A DNA stretch of 64,000 nt from Shimia sp. Alg240-R146 (GCF_947331465.1 NZ_CAMZOK010000003.1:682001-746000); one strand, 5' to 3'. Positions 7,918 to 17,853 are shown, counted from the first letter of the stretch. Program-made: numbers and translations. The notes: a model not told the origin generated them from the letters alone.

Positions 7918-9090
7918 TTACACGCGCTCAATCGCAATCGCCGTGCCTTCGCCGCCACCAATACAGATCGCAGCAACACCCCGCTTCAGTCCGCGTTTTT
8001 CCAATGCGTTCAGCAGAGTCACCATGATCCGCGCGCCCGACGCACCGATTGGATGCCCCAACGCACAGGCGCCGCCGTTCACATTCACAATGTCACGGCT
8101 CAGACCCATTTCATGCATGAAGGCCATCGGCACCACGGCGAAGGCCTCGTTGACTTCCCACAGATCCACGTCGTCCTTGGACCATCCGATCTTCTTCAGC
8201 AACTTCTGCGCCGCAGGCACCGGCGCGGTGGTGAACAATCCTGGCGCTTGCGCATGGCTCTCGTGCCCCAAAATCCGCGCACGCACCTTAAGACCCTGCG
8301 CCTTAGCCGCGTCCTCGGACGCAACGACCAACGCAGCCGCTCCATCGGAAATCGACGACGCGTTTGCGGGTGTCACCGTACCATCCTTGCGAAACGCCGG
8401 CTTGAGCTGCGGAATTTTCTCCGGACGCGCGTTGCCTGGCTGTTCATCCTTGCCCACAACCACATCGCCTTTGCGTGTGGAAATCGTAACTTCGGCAATC
8501 TCACCTTCAAACGCGCCGGAAGACTGGGCTTCCAGAGCGTTGGACAAGGACTTCAAGGCATACGCATCCTGTGCCTCACGTGTGAACTGATAGCTCTCCG
8601 CACAATCCTCGGCAAAAGTGCCCATCAGGCGACCTTTGTCATACGCGTCCTCCAGACCATCAAGGAACATGTGGTCTTTGACTTCCTGATGGCCGATCCG
8701 CGCACCGCCACGCATTTTTGGCAGCACATATGGTGCGTTGGTCATGCTCTCCATGCCACCCGCAATCATCAAATCCCGATCACCCAGCGCGACGGCATCA
8801 AACGCCATCATCGCCGCCTTCATACCGGAGCCGCACATCTTGTTCAGCGTTGTGGCAGGCACTTCCTCGCCCAATCCACCGGCAAACCCTGCTTGCCGCG
8901 CCGGTGCCTGTCCCTGACCGGCGGGCAAAACACACCCCATCAGCACCTCGTCCACCGTCACCGCGCCCGCATCTTTCAGGGCCGCGCGAATCGCCGTACC
9001 GCCAAGCGTCGCTGCCTCGACACCATCAAATGCACCTTGGAATCCACCCATCGGCGTACGCGCAGCACCGGCAATCACTACATTTTTCAT
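7918..9090 (-). CDS. Acetyl-CoA C-acetyltransferase (thiolase II)
   Basis: A 390-residue degradative/biosynthetic thiolase catalysing the reversible condensation of two acetyl-CoA to acetoacetyl-CoA (PhaA/AtoB type). All three catalytic elements are visible: Cys86 in NKMCGSGMKAAM, the His of GGACALGHPIGASG near residue 346, and the second Cys in AAICIGGGEGTA near residue 376. ATG at 9090 has GGGAG about 7 nt upstream, whereas an in-frame TTG at 9105 lacks a ribosome-binding site. No phaB or other PHA gene is adjacent, so the pathway is not decided by context. Confidence 0.9.
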   Translation of the reverse strand: MKNVVIAGAARTPMGGFQGAFDGVEAATLGGTAIRAALKDAGAVTVDEVLMGCVLPAGQGQAPARQAGFAGGLGEEVPATTLNKMCGSGMKAAMMAFDAVALGDRDLMIAGGMESMTNAPYVLPKMRGGARIGHQEVKDHMFLDGLEDAYDKGRLMGTFAEDCAESYQFTREAQDAYALKSLSNALEAQSSGAFEGEIAEVTISTRKGDVVVGKDEQPGNARPEKIPQLKPAFRKDGTVTPANASSISDGAAALVVASEDAAKAQGLKVRARILGHESHAQAPGLFTTAPVPAAQKLLKKIGWSKDDVDLWEVNEAFAVVPMAFMHEMGLSRDIVNVNGGACALGHPIGASGARIMVTLLNALEKRGLKRGVAAICIGGGEGTAIAIERV

Positions 9091-9232
9091 CGATTTCTCC
9101 CACAAATCAGATATTTACCCCTCGACGCGTATGGTTTGCACCACAAACCTTGCACCGATGTTGCAGCTTTCCTGCGGGATCTGGCTGCAGTGTGCAACAT
9201 GTTCGCGCTCACTTATTGGTAAGGATTTTTGT

Positions 9233-9246
9233 GTACAGTTTTGTAC
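9233..9246. promoter_or_regulatory. Short palindrome upstream of the STAS gene
   Basis: GTACA, 4 nt, TGTAC form a perfect 14-bp inverted repeat 26 nt before the STAS start codon, in an AT-richer stretch. The position fits an operator or promoter element. No protein can be assigned to it. Confidence 0.35.
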
Positions 9247-9271
9247 TGACACATGGTTTCGGGAGATACTC

Positions 9272-9601
9272 ATGAACTTAACAAGTAAGACAAAAGGCGA
9301 TACGCGAATTGTAACGGTGCACGAAACCCGCATCGACGCATCTGTCGCGATCCTGTTCAAGGACCGCATGCGAGAGGAAACCGACTCCGCAGAAGGGCGC
9401 GTCGTGTTGGACCTGTCAAAAGTCGACTTCATCGATTCCAGCGGTCTCGGTGCAATCGTTGCGGCTATGAAACAACTGGGCAGCAAGCACCGGATGGATC
9501 TGTCAGGCCTCAATGAAAACGTCGACAAGGTATTTCGCCTGACCCGCATGGACACGGTATTCAAAATCCACCCCTCTTTGGAGGAGGCGTTGGCAGCCTG
9601 A
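9272..9601 (+). CDS. STAS-domain anti-anti-sigma factor (SpoIIAA/RsbV-like)
   Basis: A 109-residue STAS protein. The phospho-acceptor segment DSSGLGAIV (Ser near residue 55) matches anti-sigma factor antagonists, which bind and sequester a HATPase anti-sigma kinase when unphosphorylated. ATG at 9272 is chosen because GGGAGA lies 6 nt upstream and the protein then starts at the first strand of the domain. An upstream TTG/ATG-initiated extension has no family counterpart. The next gene, 31 nt on, is the matching kinase, so this is a partner-switching pair. Confidence 0.88.
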   Translation: MNLTSKTKGDTRIVTVHETRIDASVAILFKDRMREETDSAEGRVVLDLSKVDFIDSSGLGAIVAAMKQLGSKHRMDLSGLNENVDKVFRLTRMDTVFKIHPSLEEALAA

Positions 9602-9632
9602 GTTGCCAGCATCAAGGAAGGACCCGGGGCTC

Positions 9633-10076
9633 GTGACCAAAAACAATCCCGATATCCACATCGAACTCGAAGGCACTCCCGAAGAAGTGCGCGCAGCATT
9701 GATGAAACTACGCGCGCGCGTTTCCGAGCAACAACTCGAAACGTTCAATGCTGGCACCCTTGAAGTGGTGCTCGCCGAAGTGCTGAACAATATCGTTGAG
9801 CACGCTCTCGCCAATCATAGCGACGGCACAATCACATTGTCGGCCGACTATGACGTCAATCAGTGGAACATCCGAGTCCGCGATGACGGCGCGCCGATGC
9901 CCGGCAATCAGATTCCGGCCGGCGATCAACCCGATGTCGACACCGACTTTCTGGACTTACCAGAAGGCGGCTTTGGCTGGATGATGGTGCGCACGCTTGC
10001 CCGCGACATCACCTATTATCGCACCCCCCAAAACTGGAATGAGCTGACCTTTACCATTCCCGACACGCCCACCTGA
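9633..10076 (+). CDS. Anti-sigma factor serine/threonine kinase (RsbW/SpoIIAB-like HATPase)
   Basis: A 147-residue HATPase_c protein. The N box EVLNNIVEHA, G1 box RDDGAPMP and G2 box GGFGWMMVRT are present. It would phosphorylate the STAS protein just upstream and hold a target (a sigma factor or another regulator) inactive. The start is taken as GTG at 9633, preceded by AAGGA about 12 nt away. A TTG at 9603 is an alternative that nearly abuts the STAS stop. No PP2C phosphatase or sigma factor gene is adjacent, so the rest of the module is elsewhere. Confidence 0.85.
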   Translation: MTKNNPDIHIELEGTPEEVRAALMKLRARVSEQQLETFNAGTLEVVLAEVLNNIVEHALANHSDGTITLSADYDVNQWNIRVRDDGAPMPGNQIPAGDQPDVDTDFLDLPEGGFGWMMVRTLARDITYYRTPQNWNELTFTIPDTPT

Positions 10077-10093
10077 CAGCACGTGCTACCCTT

Positions 10094-10114
10094 TGGACAG
10101 AAGTCTGCTGTCCA
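10094..10114. repeat. Intergenic inverted repeat
   Basis: TGGACAG, 7 nt, CTGTCCA form a perfect 7-bp inverted repeat 18 nt after the anti-sigma kinase stop. There is no T-run after it, so it is a poor intrinsic terminator. It may be an mRNA 3' stem or an operator for the following gene. Confidence 0.35.
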
Positions 10115-10185
10115 GACCTTGCACTTCGTCCCCAGCTGTCCCAGTCTCCGCTCCAAGAGACAGGCTGACAATGTAAGGGACACCT

Positions 10186-11763
10186 ATGCGCGATTTTCAA
10201 CTTCCTGGGCGCTCGCCCGTCATGTCCTCAAATGGCATGTGCGCAACGTCGCATCCATTGGCAGCACAGGCCGCGCTCGACATCCTGAAATCCGGCGGCT
10301 CCGCGATGGACGCAGCCATTGCCGGCGCCGTGTTGCTTGGCATTTGTGAGCCGCAATCCACCGGTATCGGCGGCGATTGCTTTGCCTTGGTCTCCCTGCC
10401 CGGCAGCAACGAAGTCCATGCCTTCAACGGCTCAGGCCGCGCGCCTGCAGGGGCCAGTGCCGCCCGCTTGCGCGACATGGGCCACACCGCCGTGCCTGTT
10501 TTTGATGTCGAGGCGATCACCATCCCTGGCGCCATTGATAGCTTTTGCCAGCTGTCTGAAAAATACGGAAAACTCGGCATCTCCGACAGCCTCGCGCCTG
10601 CTATTCATTATGCTGACGCCGGTGTGCCCGTCGCACCGCGCGCCGGGTTTGACTGGGGCGGCAACGGCCGCACTCTACAAGGCCACGGTCGTACCCACTT
10701 CATGAACAACGACAAGCCTTACACCACCGGCCAGCTCTTCAAGGCGCCGGGCCAAGCCGAAGTGCTGCGCCGCATTTCCAAACAAGGCCGCGACGCGTTT
10801 TACACCGGCGAAATCGCCGAAGACATGGTCGCCACGTTGAATGCTCTTGGCGGCGTTCACACGATGGAAGACTTCGCAGCCAGCGTGGGCAACGACGCCA
10901 CCCCGGTCAGCGGCATGTACAAAGACGTGGAACTGATCGAGCATCCGCCCAACGGCCAAGGCGCCATTGCCATCCTGATGCTCAACATTCTCAAGCATTT
11001 CGACATCGCCTCGATGGACCCCTTTGGTACACAGCGCGCCCACATCGAAGCCGAAGCCGCCAAACTGGCCTACGACGCGCGCGACCGGTTTATCGCCGAC
11101 CCGGACTCCACCACGCGACTGGATCATCTGCTGAGCGAAGAGACCGCCGCAAAACTTGCCGCGCTGATCGACCCGAAAAAGGCACTGCCTCACCCTGCCC
11201 CTCTGACCGAAGCGGTGCACAAAGACACGGTTTATATCACCGTCGTCGACAAGGATCGCATGGCGGTCTCGCTGATCTATTCAATCTTCCACGCTTTTGG
11301 CTCCGGCATCGCATCCGAGAAATTCGGCATTCTCATGCAAAACCGTGGCGGCGGCTTTACCTTGCAAGACGGCCACCCCAACGAGCTCGGCCCCAACAAG
11401 CGCCCGATGCACACCATTATCCCCGGCATGACCCGACGAAATGGCGTTGTCGAAATGCCCTTCGGCGTGATGGGCGGACATTATCAGCCCAACGGTCACG
11501 CCCGCGTGCTGACCAATATCGAAGACTTCGGCATGGACGCCCAAGAAGCATTGGACGCGCCGCGCTCCTTTGCCGAAGATGGCGTGCTCAAAGTCGAGCG
11601 CGGCTATTCTGACGCCGTGCGTCAAGAACTCGCTGACCTTGGCCATACCGTCGAAATCCCGCCCGCCCCGTTGGGCGGCGCACAGGCGATTCAGATCCAT
11701 CCCGATGGCTATTTGATCGGCGCCTCTGACCCGCGCAAAGACGGCGCAGCGATTGGATACTGA
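10186..11763 (+). CDS. Gamma-glutamyltransferase family Ntn-hydrolase
   Basis: A 525-residue member of the GGT family, which self-cleaves before a threonine to give large and small subunits. The cleavage site aligns with Thr348 in DTVYITVVD followed by an FGSG motif, and the PNKRPMHTIIPGM segment is also family-typical. ATG at 10186 has AAGGGA 5 nt upstream. The N-terminus starts directly in the mature fold (NGMCATSHPLA) with no signal peptide, unlike periplasmic GGTs. It may therefore act on an intracellular gamma-glutamyl or related amide. The rhodanese gene follows after 3 nt. Confidence 0.88.
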   Translation: MRDFQLPGRSPVMSSNGMCATSHPLAAQAALDILKSGGSAMDAAIAGAVLLGICEPQSTGIGGDCFALVSLPGSNEVHAFNGSGRAPAGASAARLRDMGHTAVPVFDVEAITIPGAIDSFCQLSEKYGKLGISDSLAPAIHYADAGVPVAPRAGFDWGGNGRTLQGHGRTHFMNNDKPYTTGQLFKAPGQAEVLRRISKQGRDAFYTGEIAEDMVATLNALGGVHTMEDFAASVGNDATPVSGMYKDVELIEHPPNGQGAIAILMLNILKHFDIASMDPFGTQRAHIEAEAAKLAYDARDRFIADPDSTTRLDHLLSEETAAKLAALIDPKKALPHPAPLTEAVHKDTVYITVVDKDRMAVSLIYSIFHAFGSGIASEKFGILMQNRGGGFTLQDGHPNELGPNKRPMHTIIPGMTRRNGVVEMPFGVMGGHYQPNGHARVLTNIEDFGMDAQEALDAPRSFAEDGVLKVERGYSDAVRQELADLGHTVEIPPAPLGGAQAIQIHPDGYLIGASDPRKDGAAIGY

Positions 11764-11766
11764 TCG

Positions 11767-12153
11767 ATGACCATCACCCCTGTGAAAACCCTCGTAGCGC
11801 AAGCCAAGGACCAGATCACCAGCCTGTCACAAGACGCGGCCGAGGCGATGGTGGCAGATGGTAAAGCGCTGTTTGTCGACATCCGCGACCCGCGCGAATT
11901 GGCGCGTGAGGGCCGCATCGAAGGCGCGTTTCACGCCCCGCGCGGCATGCTGGAATTCTGGTTTGATCCCGAAAGCCCCTATCACAAACCTGCGCTGGCG
12001 ACCGACAAAACCCTGATCCTGTTCTGCGCCAGCGCGTGGCGCAGCGCCTTGTCGGTGAAAACCCTGCAAGACATGGGCGCCACCAATGTGGCCGAGATGG
12101 AAGGCGGATTTTCAACGTGGAAAAAACGCGGCGCGCCAGTCGACACCGACTGA
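11767..12153 (+). CDS. Rhodanese-like sulfurtransferase
   Basis: A 128-residue single rhodanese domain with the active-site loop CASAWR (Cys87) preceded by KTLILF, and the N-terminal DIRDPREL motif. It would carry persulfide sulfur on Cys87 in the cytoplasm. The start is 3 nt after the GGT-like stop, so the two are probably cotranscribed. A shared role in glutathione or thiol metabolism is suggested by this pairing, but the sulfur donor is unknown. Confidence 0.9.
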   Translation: MTITPVKTLVAQAKDQITSLSQDAAEAMVADGKALFVDIRDPRELAREGRIEGAFHAPRGMLEFWFDPESPYHKPALATDKTLILFCASAWRSALSVKTLQDMGATNVAEMEGGFSTWKKRGAPVDTD

Positions 12154-12183
12154 CGCACCCAATTTTTCACGGCCCAAATGGGC

Positions 12184-12510
12184 TCAGTTCATGTTGTAAT
12201 GCAGCGGGTATATCCCGTCTTCCATCGGACCAAACATCTCCGGCAGGTCAGGATGGCCAACCGGTTCGCCGGAATAATCCGCGATCAGGTTCTGCTCAGA
12301 GACATAAGCCACATAGTAGCTTTGGTCATTCTCGGCCAACAGATGATAAAACGGCTGGTCTTTCACCGGCCGACTTTCCTCAGGGATGTTCTCATACCAT
12401 TCGTCGGTATTGGAAAACTCGGGGTCGACGTCAAACACCACGCCGCGAAACGGGTGTTTACGATGACGGACCACTTGACCGAGATAATATTTTGCGCGTG
12501 TTCTAAGCAT
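12184..12510 (-). CDS. hspQ: Heat shock protein HspQ (hemimethylated-DNA-binding YccV-like)
   Basis: A 108-residue beta-rich protein with the family sequence RGVVFDVDPEF and QPFYHLLAENDQSYYVAYVS. In E. coli HspQ is a heat-shock protein and a specificity-enhancing factor for the Lon protease, and it was first noted for binding hemimethylated DNA. It is monocistronic, convergent with the rhodanese gene and divergent from the AEC permease. A candidate RpoH-type promoter lies upstream at 12523-12549. Confidence 0.92.
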   Translation of the reverse strand: MLRTRAKYYLGQVVRHRKHPFRGVVFDVDPEFSNTDEWYENIPEESRPVKDQPFYHLLAENDQSYYVAYVSEQNLIADYSGEPVGHPDLPEMFGPMEDGIYPLHYNMN

Positions 12511-12522
12511 GTATTGCAGCCT

Positions 12523-12549
12523 CTATTGCCTAAAGTTAGACCCTTCAAG
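12523..12549 (-). promoter_or_regulatory. Possible RpoH-type promoter of hspQ
   Basis: On the minus strand CTTGAA (12549-12544), a 15-nt spacer and CAATAG (12528-12523) lie just before the hspQ start. The CTTGAA hexamer matches the heat-shock sigma-32 -35 consensus and the gene is heat-inducible in other bacteria. The -10 match is weak. Confidence 0.35.
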
Positions 12550-12593
12550 GGGGCAATGTCCAACTTTTGACACATTTTTCCGGGAAACAGTCT

Positions 12594-13475
12594 GTGAACA
12601 TAATCTTAACAGTTCTCGAAATTGTCGCGCCGGTCTTCCTGGTCGCGGGCGTTGGCTTTGCCTGGGTAAAAGCCGGTTTTGAATATAGAATTCAATTTGT
12701 TACCCGCCTCGCCATGACACTGGCGGTGCCCTGTCTGATCTTTACCGCCTTGATGAAAACGCAAGCTGATCTCGCCACTCTTGGCACGCTCGCCATCGCT
12801 GGAAGTGTCGGCTATGCCGTAATTGGCGTGCTGTCATGGGGGATGTTGTCGCTCGCCGGCCTCGACATTCGCACCTACCTCGCACCGGTGATTTTTGGCA
12901 ATACCGGCAATCTCGGCATCCCGTTGTGTTACTTCGCCTTTGGACAGATCGGGCTTGAGGCCGCCGTGGTCATGCTGGCAGTTACCGCGATCTGGTCTTT
13001 CACAATCGGCATCTGGCTGGTCGCGGGCAAAGGCTCGGCGGGCAAGATCCTCAAAGAACCGATGATTGCGGCCACCATTCTGGGCGCGCTGTTCCTGTGG
13101 CAAGGCTGGGAAACCCCGCGTTTTCTTACCAACACGCTTGATTTGATTGGCCAAATGGCGATCCCCCTGATGCTCATCACACTTGGCGTGGCCGTTGCCC
13201 GCCTGACCCCGGCCCGCGTGGCCACCGCAATTTGGCTATCGGTCGCCAAACTGGCGCTGTGCACCGCCGTTGGCTGGGGCGTGGGCCTCGCATTTGGCCT
13301 AACCGGCGCCATTTTTGGCGTGCTGGTATTGGAATTGGCGACGCCCGTGGCCGTCACCGCCTACCTTTTGGCGGAAAAATACGAGGCTGACAGCAATGCG
13401 GTTGCGGGCCTTGTGATGGTGTCGACCCTGACATGTGTGATCGGATTACCGCTCATCCTTGGCTTTCTTGTCTGA
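12594..13475 (+). CDS. AEC family transporter (auxin efflux carrier type permease)
   Basis: A 293-residue inner-membrane permease with about ten hydrophobic segments. The family features are the N-terminal VAPVFLVAGVGF, the central NTGNLGIPL motif near residue 105, and a second half with IPLMLITLGV. AEC proteins move small carboxylates such as malonate or malate. GTG at 12594 is preferred to TTG at 12567, because it has GGGAAA upstream and gives the standard short N-terminus. The substrate is unknown, and the neighbours do not point to a pathway. Confidence 0.87.
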   Translation: MNIILTVLEIVAPVFLVAGVGFAWVKAGFEYRIQFVTRLAMTLAVPCLIFTALMKTQADLATLGTLAIAGSVGYAVIGVLSWGMLSLAGLDIRTYLAPVIFGNTGNLGIPLCYFAFGQIGLEAAVVMLAVTAIWSFTIGIWLVAGKGSAGKILKEPMIAATILGALFLWQGWETPRFLTNTLDLIGQMAIPLMLITLGVAVARLTPARVATAIWLSVAKLALCTAVGWGVGLAFGLTGAIFGVLVLELATPVAVTAYLLAEKYEADSNAVAGLVMVSTLTCVIGLPLILGFLV

Positions 13476-13552
13476 TCCCCCGCGATTGTGATTTCACCCC
13501 ACCACACGAATGCGCTAAACTGCTGCAAAACAACAAACATAGCGTGAGGCAG

Positions 13553-14140
13553 ATGAGCAGAGTCCTTATCGCGCTTTTGGCCGTCCTTATTGTGGCGTCC
13601 TGTGGTGGCGGCGACAAACAGCCACCGAGAAACCTTGAGAATGCGTGTTCGATTCTCAAGGAGAAGAAGCATTTTGGCAAAGCGTTCAAGCGAACGCAGC
13701 GCAAATGGGGTGTGCCGGTCAACGTACAAATGGCCGTTCTCTATCAGGAGAGCAAGTTTGTTTCTAACGCTCGCACACCGCACAAATACATTCTCGGCGT
13801 GTTGCCGATGGGGCGTCAATCGTCCGCCTATGGCTATGCGCAGGCGCTTGATGGCACATGGGATCAATACCGCAAGGAAACCCGCAATCGCAGCGCCAAG
13901 CGGACCGACATCCGTGACGCGTCTGACTTCATGGGCTGGTACTTCACCAAGTCCCGCGAGCGGAACGGCGTTTCATTGGCCGACGCGCGGGGTCAGTATT
14001 TGAACTATCACGAGGGCCACACCGGGTATGCCCGTGGTACTTACAAGAACAAGTCGTGGCTGCTGCGCGTGGCCGACGACGTCAACAGCCGCGCCGCCCG
14101 ATATGGCCAGCAACTTCAGGGCTGCAAACGTCTGTGGTAA
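13553..14140 (+). CDS. Lytic-transglycosylase-like (SLT fold) lipoprotein
   Basis: A 195-residue predicted lipoprotein: an N-terminal hydrophobic segment ends in the lipobox VASC, so it is anchored to a membrane in the periplasm. The sequence AVLYQESKF carries the Glu-Ser of the goose-lysozyme/SLT transglycosylase active site. YGYAQALDGTWDQY and the later NYHEGHTGYARG fit the same fold. It would cleave peptidoglycan glycan strands. ATG at 13553 is chosen because it starts the signal peptide. It is convergent with lolA 18 nt away. Confidence 0.8.
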   Translation: MSRVLIALLAVLIVASCGGGDKQPPRNLENACSILKEKKHFGKAFKRTQRKWGVPVNVQMAVLYQESKFVSNARTPHKYILGVLPMGRQSSAYGYAQALDGTWDQYRKETRNRSAKRTDIRDASDFMGWYFTKSRERNGVSLADARGQYLNYHEGHTGYARGTYKNKSWLLRVADDVNSRAARYGQQLQGCKRLW

Positions 14141-14158
14141 ATCCGGTAGGCGCGGGGC

Positions 14159-14770
14159 TCAGTTGGCGCCGCGCCGCTCCCGGTCAATGTCAAAAATCCG
14201 GTTGCGCAGGGGCATCCCCGACTGGGTATCCCCAAGAATGACAGTGGTCTGACTGCCGGTGCTGTCATTGATCACCCACTGTCGCAGCTCCACCGGATCC
14301 GCCGTAAACTTCAATTGGAGACTGCCGACGTCAGGGTTTTCCGGATCCTGTGCTGTCACCACGGTGGCCGTGCCGTCATAGTCGTGCCCGACCACCATAT
14401 TGGCTCGGCCAAGGTTCACGTTCTTATCCAGAATTATCGACAGCGGCGTGCGCTTTAGCGGGTAAACCTCCGGCGGCTGGTTTGACCGCCCATCAAAAAT
14501 GGCCACGCTGTTGTTGAACGTGAGAACCAATGCCTTTTCCGGTGGGTTGTACTCAAACCGCATCATGCCGGGCCGTTTGATAAACAACTTGCCGGTTTGC
14601 ACCGACCCGTCATCCGAAATTTGTGTGAAATTCGCCTGCACCGTGACCATGTCATTCAAATAGTCAGACAGTGCATCCAACGAAATCTGCTCCGCCTGTG
14701 CGGGTAATGCGGACACCGCAACGGATGCGGCCACGACGGCGGGGGCAAAAAAGCTTTTCAACATTCTCAT
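14159..14770 (-). CDS. lolA: Outer-membrane lipoprotein carrier protein LolA-like
   Basis: A 203-residue periplasmic protein with a cleavable signal peptide ending ALPAQA near residue 26. The QANFTQISDDGS and PGMMRFEYNPPEKALV segments are typical of LolA, which carries lipoproteins from LolCDE to the outer membrane. The C-terminal half contains DPVELRQWVIND, also family-typical. It lies 80 nt downstream of ftsK on the same strand, an arrangement common in proteobacteria. Confidence 0.88.
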   Translation of the reverse strand: MRMLKSFFAPAVVAASVAVSALPAQAEQISLDALSDYLNDMVTVQANFTQISDDGSVQTGKLFIKRPGMMRFEYNPPEKALVLTFNNSVAIFDGRSNQPPEVYPLKRTPLSIILDKNVNLGRANMVVGHDYDGTATVVTAQDPENPDVGSLQLKFTADPVELRQWVINDSTGSQTTVILGDTQSGMPLRNRIFDIDRERRGAN

Positions 14771-14850
14771 GGCCTTAACCTAAGGAACCGCCGCTCGGAA
14801 ATCAGCCCCGAACGACGGTCACAATCCTGTGTCAGCGATGCGCCGCCGAC

Positions 14851-17832
14851 TTATTGCTCTGGTATAAGAATTTCACGTTTGCCCACATGGTTCGCGGCAC
14901 TCACCAAATTCTCGTCTTCCATCTGCTCCACAAGGCGCGCGGCCTTGTTGTACCCAATCGCCAGTTTGCGCTGGATATAACTGGTCGAACACTTGCGGTC
15001 CTTGATCACAATCGCGACCGCCTGATCATAAAGCGCATCTTCGCCATTGGTGTTGCCACCGGTGTTCAGTCCCAGAACCGCATCGATATTGTCGGCCTTC
15101 TCATCATCGGGCCCTTCAACAACGCCACCGATATAGCTTGGCGGACCAAAGCTCTTGAGGTGGTTGACGATTTCCTCAACTTCTTCGTCGCTCACAAACG
15201 GGCCGTGGCAACGGGTAATCTTGGCGCCACCCGCCATGTAAAGCATGTCGCCCATGCCCAAGAGCTGCTCGGCACCCATCTCACCAAGAATAGTACGACT
15301 GTCGATTTTGGATGTCACTTGGAACGAAATCCGAGTCGGGAAGTTCGCCTTGATTGTACCGGTGATCACGTCCACCGATGGGCGCTGTGTGGCCATGATC
15401 AGGTGAATACCCGAGGCACGCGCCATCTGTGCCAGACGCTGGATGCAAGCCTCGATCTCTTTGCCCGCCACCATCATCAGATCGGCCATCTCGTCGACGA
15501 TAACGACGATATAGGGCATCTTTTCGGGCTTCATTTCCTCGGTCTCAAACACCGGCTCGCCTGTTTCATCGTCAAACCCGGTCTGAACGGTGCGCGAGAA
15601 CATGTCCCCTTTGGCCAACGCATCCGCCACGCGGCTGTTGTAGCCATCGATGTTGCGCACGCCCATTTTGGACATCTTGCGATAGCGTTCTTCCATCTCG
15701 CCCACGACCCATTTGAGGGCCACAACGGCCTTCTTCGGGTCGGTCACAACCGGCGACAATAAGTGCGGAATGCCGTCATAAACCGACAGTTCCAACATTT
15801 TGGGGTCGATCATGATCAAGCGGCAATCTTCCGGTGTCAGACGATAGAGCAGCGACAGGATCATCGTGTTGATCGCCACCGATTTACCGGACCCCGTGGT
15901 CCCCGCAATCAACAGGTGAGGCATCTTGGCAAGGTTGGCGACCACCGGATCGCCGCCAATGTCTTTGCCCAAGGCCAACGGCAACTTCATGTTGCTGTCG
16001 CCAAAGTCCCGCGCGCTTAGGATCTCGCGCAGCACCACCTTCTCGCGGTTTTCGTTTGGCAATTCGATACCAATCACACTGCGGCCTGGCACCGTCGACA
16101 CACGCGCCGACAGGGCCGACATCGATCGTGCAATATCATCCGCAAGACCAATCACGCGGCTCGCTTTCAAACCGGGCGCGGGCTCAAGCTCATACATCGT
16201 CACGACAGGACCGGGGCGCACGGACACGATCTCGCCCTTGACGCCATAGTCATCCAACACAACCTCAAGCATCCGCGCGTTCTCTTCCAGCGCGTCATCG
16301 CTCAGATGATGGCGCGAGATTTCCAGCGGGCTTTCCAACAGGTTCAGCGGCGGCAATTCATACTCGATCTTGTTTTCTTCAAACGCCAGCGACGGTTGCG
16401 CCTCTTGCTTGGCGCGCGTCGACGGCTGCACCGGCTTGTTCTGACGCGGCTGCACCACTTTGCGCTGTTCCGGCACCGGAATCGGCTGCGGGGCGCTTTG
16501 CTGGTACGGCTGGATCGGAGCCGACTCAACGAGCATCGGATCCTGCCAATCGGTGCCGTCGTCCAACACAACATCTTCGGCCATCGGTGTTTCGTGCATT
16601 TGCGGCGCGGCCATCGCAGACATCGCGGCCGAAAGCGGTGGCTCCGCACGCAGGCCAACTCCACCGGTCAAAGGTGGCTCCATCGGATGGGCGGCTTGCG
16701 GGAATTGCGCGTCATCCTGCGCATCCGTTGCCAGCACCAAAGGATCAGGCCGACGGCCCCGGCCTTTGGTCAACGGCTTGTCGGCGTGTAAATCGGGATG
16801 CAACTCTGGGTCCAGATCCGACGGCGACACTGCTTCGCCGCGCTGTGCGCGGTTGCGCATCACGTCGGCAATTTTGGATTTGATCCGCGCCTCTCCGCCC
16901 GGCACATCCGCGATGTCCTGCACGAAAATATTCTCAACCAGTTCCTGTTCCGGCAATTCTTCAGGGGCCGCTTCGGTCCGCTTGATCAACGTCGGCATCC
17001 GCAGGCGTGGCTTGGCGAACGGCGCAACTTCTTCAATTGTCGGCGCGGGCGTGTCCTCAACCACAGCGTCATTCCAGCCTTCGACAGCGGCTTGCGCGAC
17101 GCGTGCTTCTTCAGCTTCGCGGCGCTCCTGACGGCGGGTTTGCATGGTCTTGGCGGCCTGCGATGCTCCAGCAACCGCGCCGCTTGCGCCACGGCCCAAC
17201 AGGGTCATCAACTTGTCGTAGGCCAACACCAGACCCACCACGATCCGGCGCGCAATTCCCTGCAGCTCCGCCTTGGTGAAGCCAAGCGTAAACAGCGCGA
17301 TCGCAACAAAGGCCACACCGGTCGCCAACGACAGGATTTTCACGCCCGCCTGAGCCCCAATCGGCAGCACTGTCAGCAAAAAGCCGGTCACAGTGTCGCC
17401 AAACAGCCCGCCAACACCAAAGTCATGAGTCCACGCCGCACCAGGGGCCAAAGTAGAGGCATAGATCGCCCCCAAGGCCAACATGATCGGCGCAAAAATG
17501 ATGCGGGATTGCACTCTGTCTTCGCCAATATGTAGCGCCAAACGCACGCCCCAAACGGCCAAAACTGCCGCCACACCCCAGCTGGCAAAGCCTATGATCA
17601 CAAACAATCCGGCGGAAATCGACGCCCCGATCCAGCCCATCCAATTCTGCACAGGCGCATCCGTCACCGACAGGAAACTCGGGTCCGTCGGCGTGTATGA
17701 TGCGATCATCGCCGCCGCCATCAGACCAAGCCCGATCAGCACAAAACCAATCAGCTCCTTGCCGCGTTTTTCCACCGCTGCCTGTGTTGCACTGTCCAAA
17801 AGAGGGCCTCTGCCACGCGCTTGATATGCCAT
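14851..17832 (-). CDS. ftsK: DNA translocase FtsK
   Basis: A 993-residue FtsK: four to five N-terminal membrane segments (residues about 27-200), a long charged and Pro/Gln-rich linker (about 230-500), and the RecA-like motor. The Walker A motif GTTGSGKS is near residue 640 and the Walker [14 protein letters not shown] near 777. The C-terminal winged-helix gamma domain ([18 protein letters not shown]) recognises KOPS-like sites. It pumps chromosomal DNA at the septum to support dimer resolution. The gene is followed by lolA and preceded, 21 nt away, by an aminotransferase gene. Confidence 0.96.
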   Translation of the reverse strand: MAYQARGRGPLLDSATQAAVEKRGKELIGFVLIGLGLMAAAMIASYTPTDPSFLSVTDAPVQNWMGWIGASISAGLFVIIGFASWGVAAVLAVWGVRLALHIGEDRVQSRIIFAPIMLALGAIYASTLAPGAAWTHDFGVGGLFGDTVTGFLLTVLPIGAQAGVKILSLATGVAFVAIALFTLGFTKAELQGIARRIVVGLVLAYDKLMTLLGRGASGAVAGASQAAKTMQTRRQERREAEEARVAQAAVEGWNDAVVEDTPAPTIEEVAPFAKPRLRMPTLIKRTEAAPEELPEQELVENIFVQDIADVPGGEARIKSKIADVMRNRAQRGEAVSPSDLDPELHPDLHADKPLTKGRGRRPDPLVLATDAQDDAQFPQAAHPMEPPLTGGVGLRAEPPLSAAMSAMAAPQMHETPMAEDVVLDDGTDWQDPMLVESAPIQPYQQSAPQPIPVPEQRKVVQPRQNKPVQPSTRAKQEAQPSLAFEENKIEYELPPLNLLESPLEISRHHLSDDALEENARMLEVVLDDYGVKGEIVSVRPGPVVTMYELEPAPGLKASRVIGLADDIARSMSALSARVSTVPGRSVIGIELPNENREKVVLREILSARDFGDSNMKLPLALGKDIGGDPVVANLAKMPHLLIAGTTGSGKSVAINTMILSLLYRLTPEDCRLIMIDPKMLELSVYDGIPHLLSPVVTDPKKAVVALKWVVGEMEERYRKMSKMGVRNIDGYNSRVADALAKGDMFSRTVQTGFDDETGEPVFETEEMKPEKMPYIVVIVDEMADLMMVAGKEIEACIQRLAQMARASGIHLIMATQRPSVDVITGTIKANFPTRISFQVTSKIDSRTILGEMGAEQLLGMGDMLYMAGGAKITRCHGPFVSDEEVEEIVNHLKSFGPPSYIGGVVEGPDDEKADNIDAVLGLNTGGNTNGEDALYDQAVAIVIKDRKCSTSYIQRKLAIGYNKAARLVEQMEDENLVSAANHVGKREILIPEQ

Positions 17833-17853
17833 CTCGTTACCTACCTCGTTCTT

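Noticed and set aside
12567-12593. TTG start and TTGACA -35 box at 12567 for the AEC gene
   Set aside because: GTG at 12594 gives the standard N-terminus. No -10 at a proper distance follows the TTGACA.
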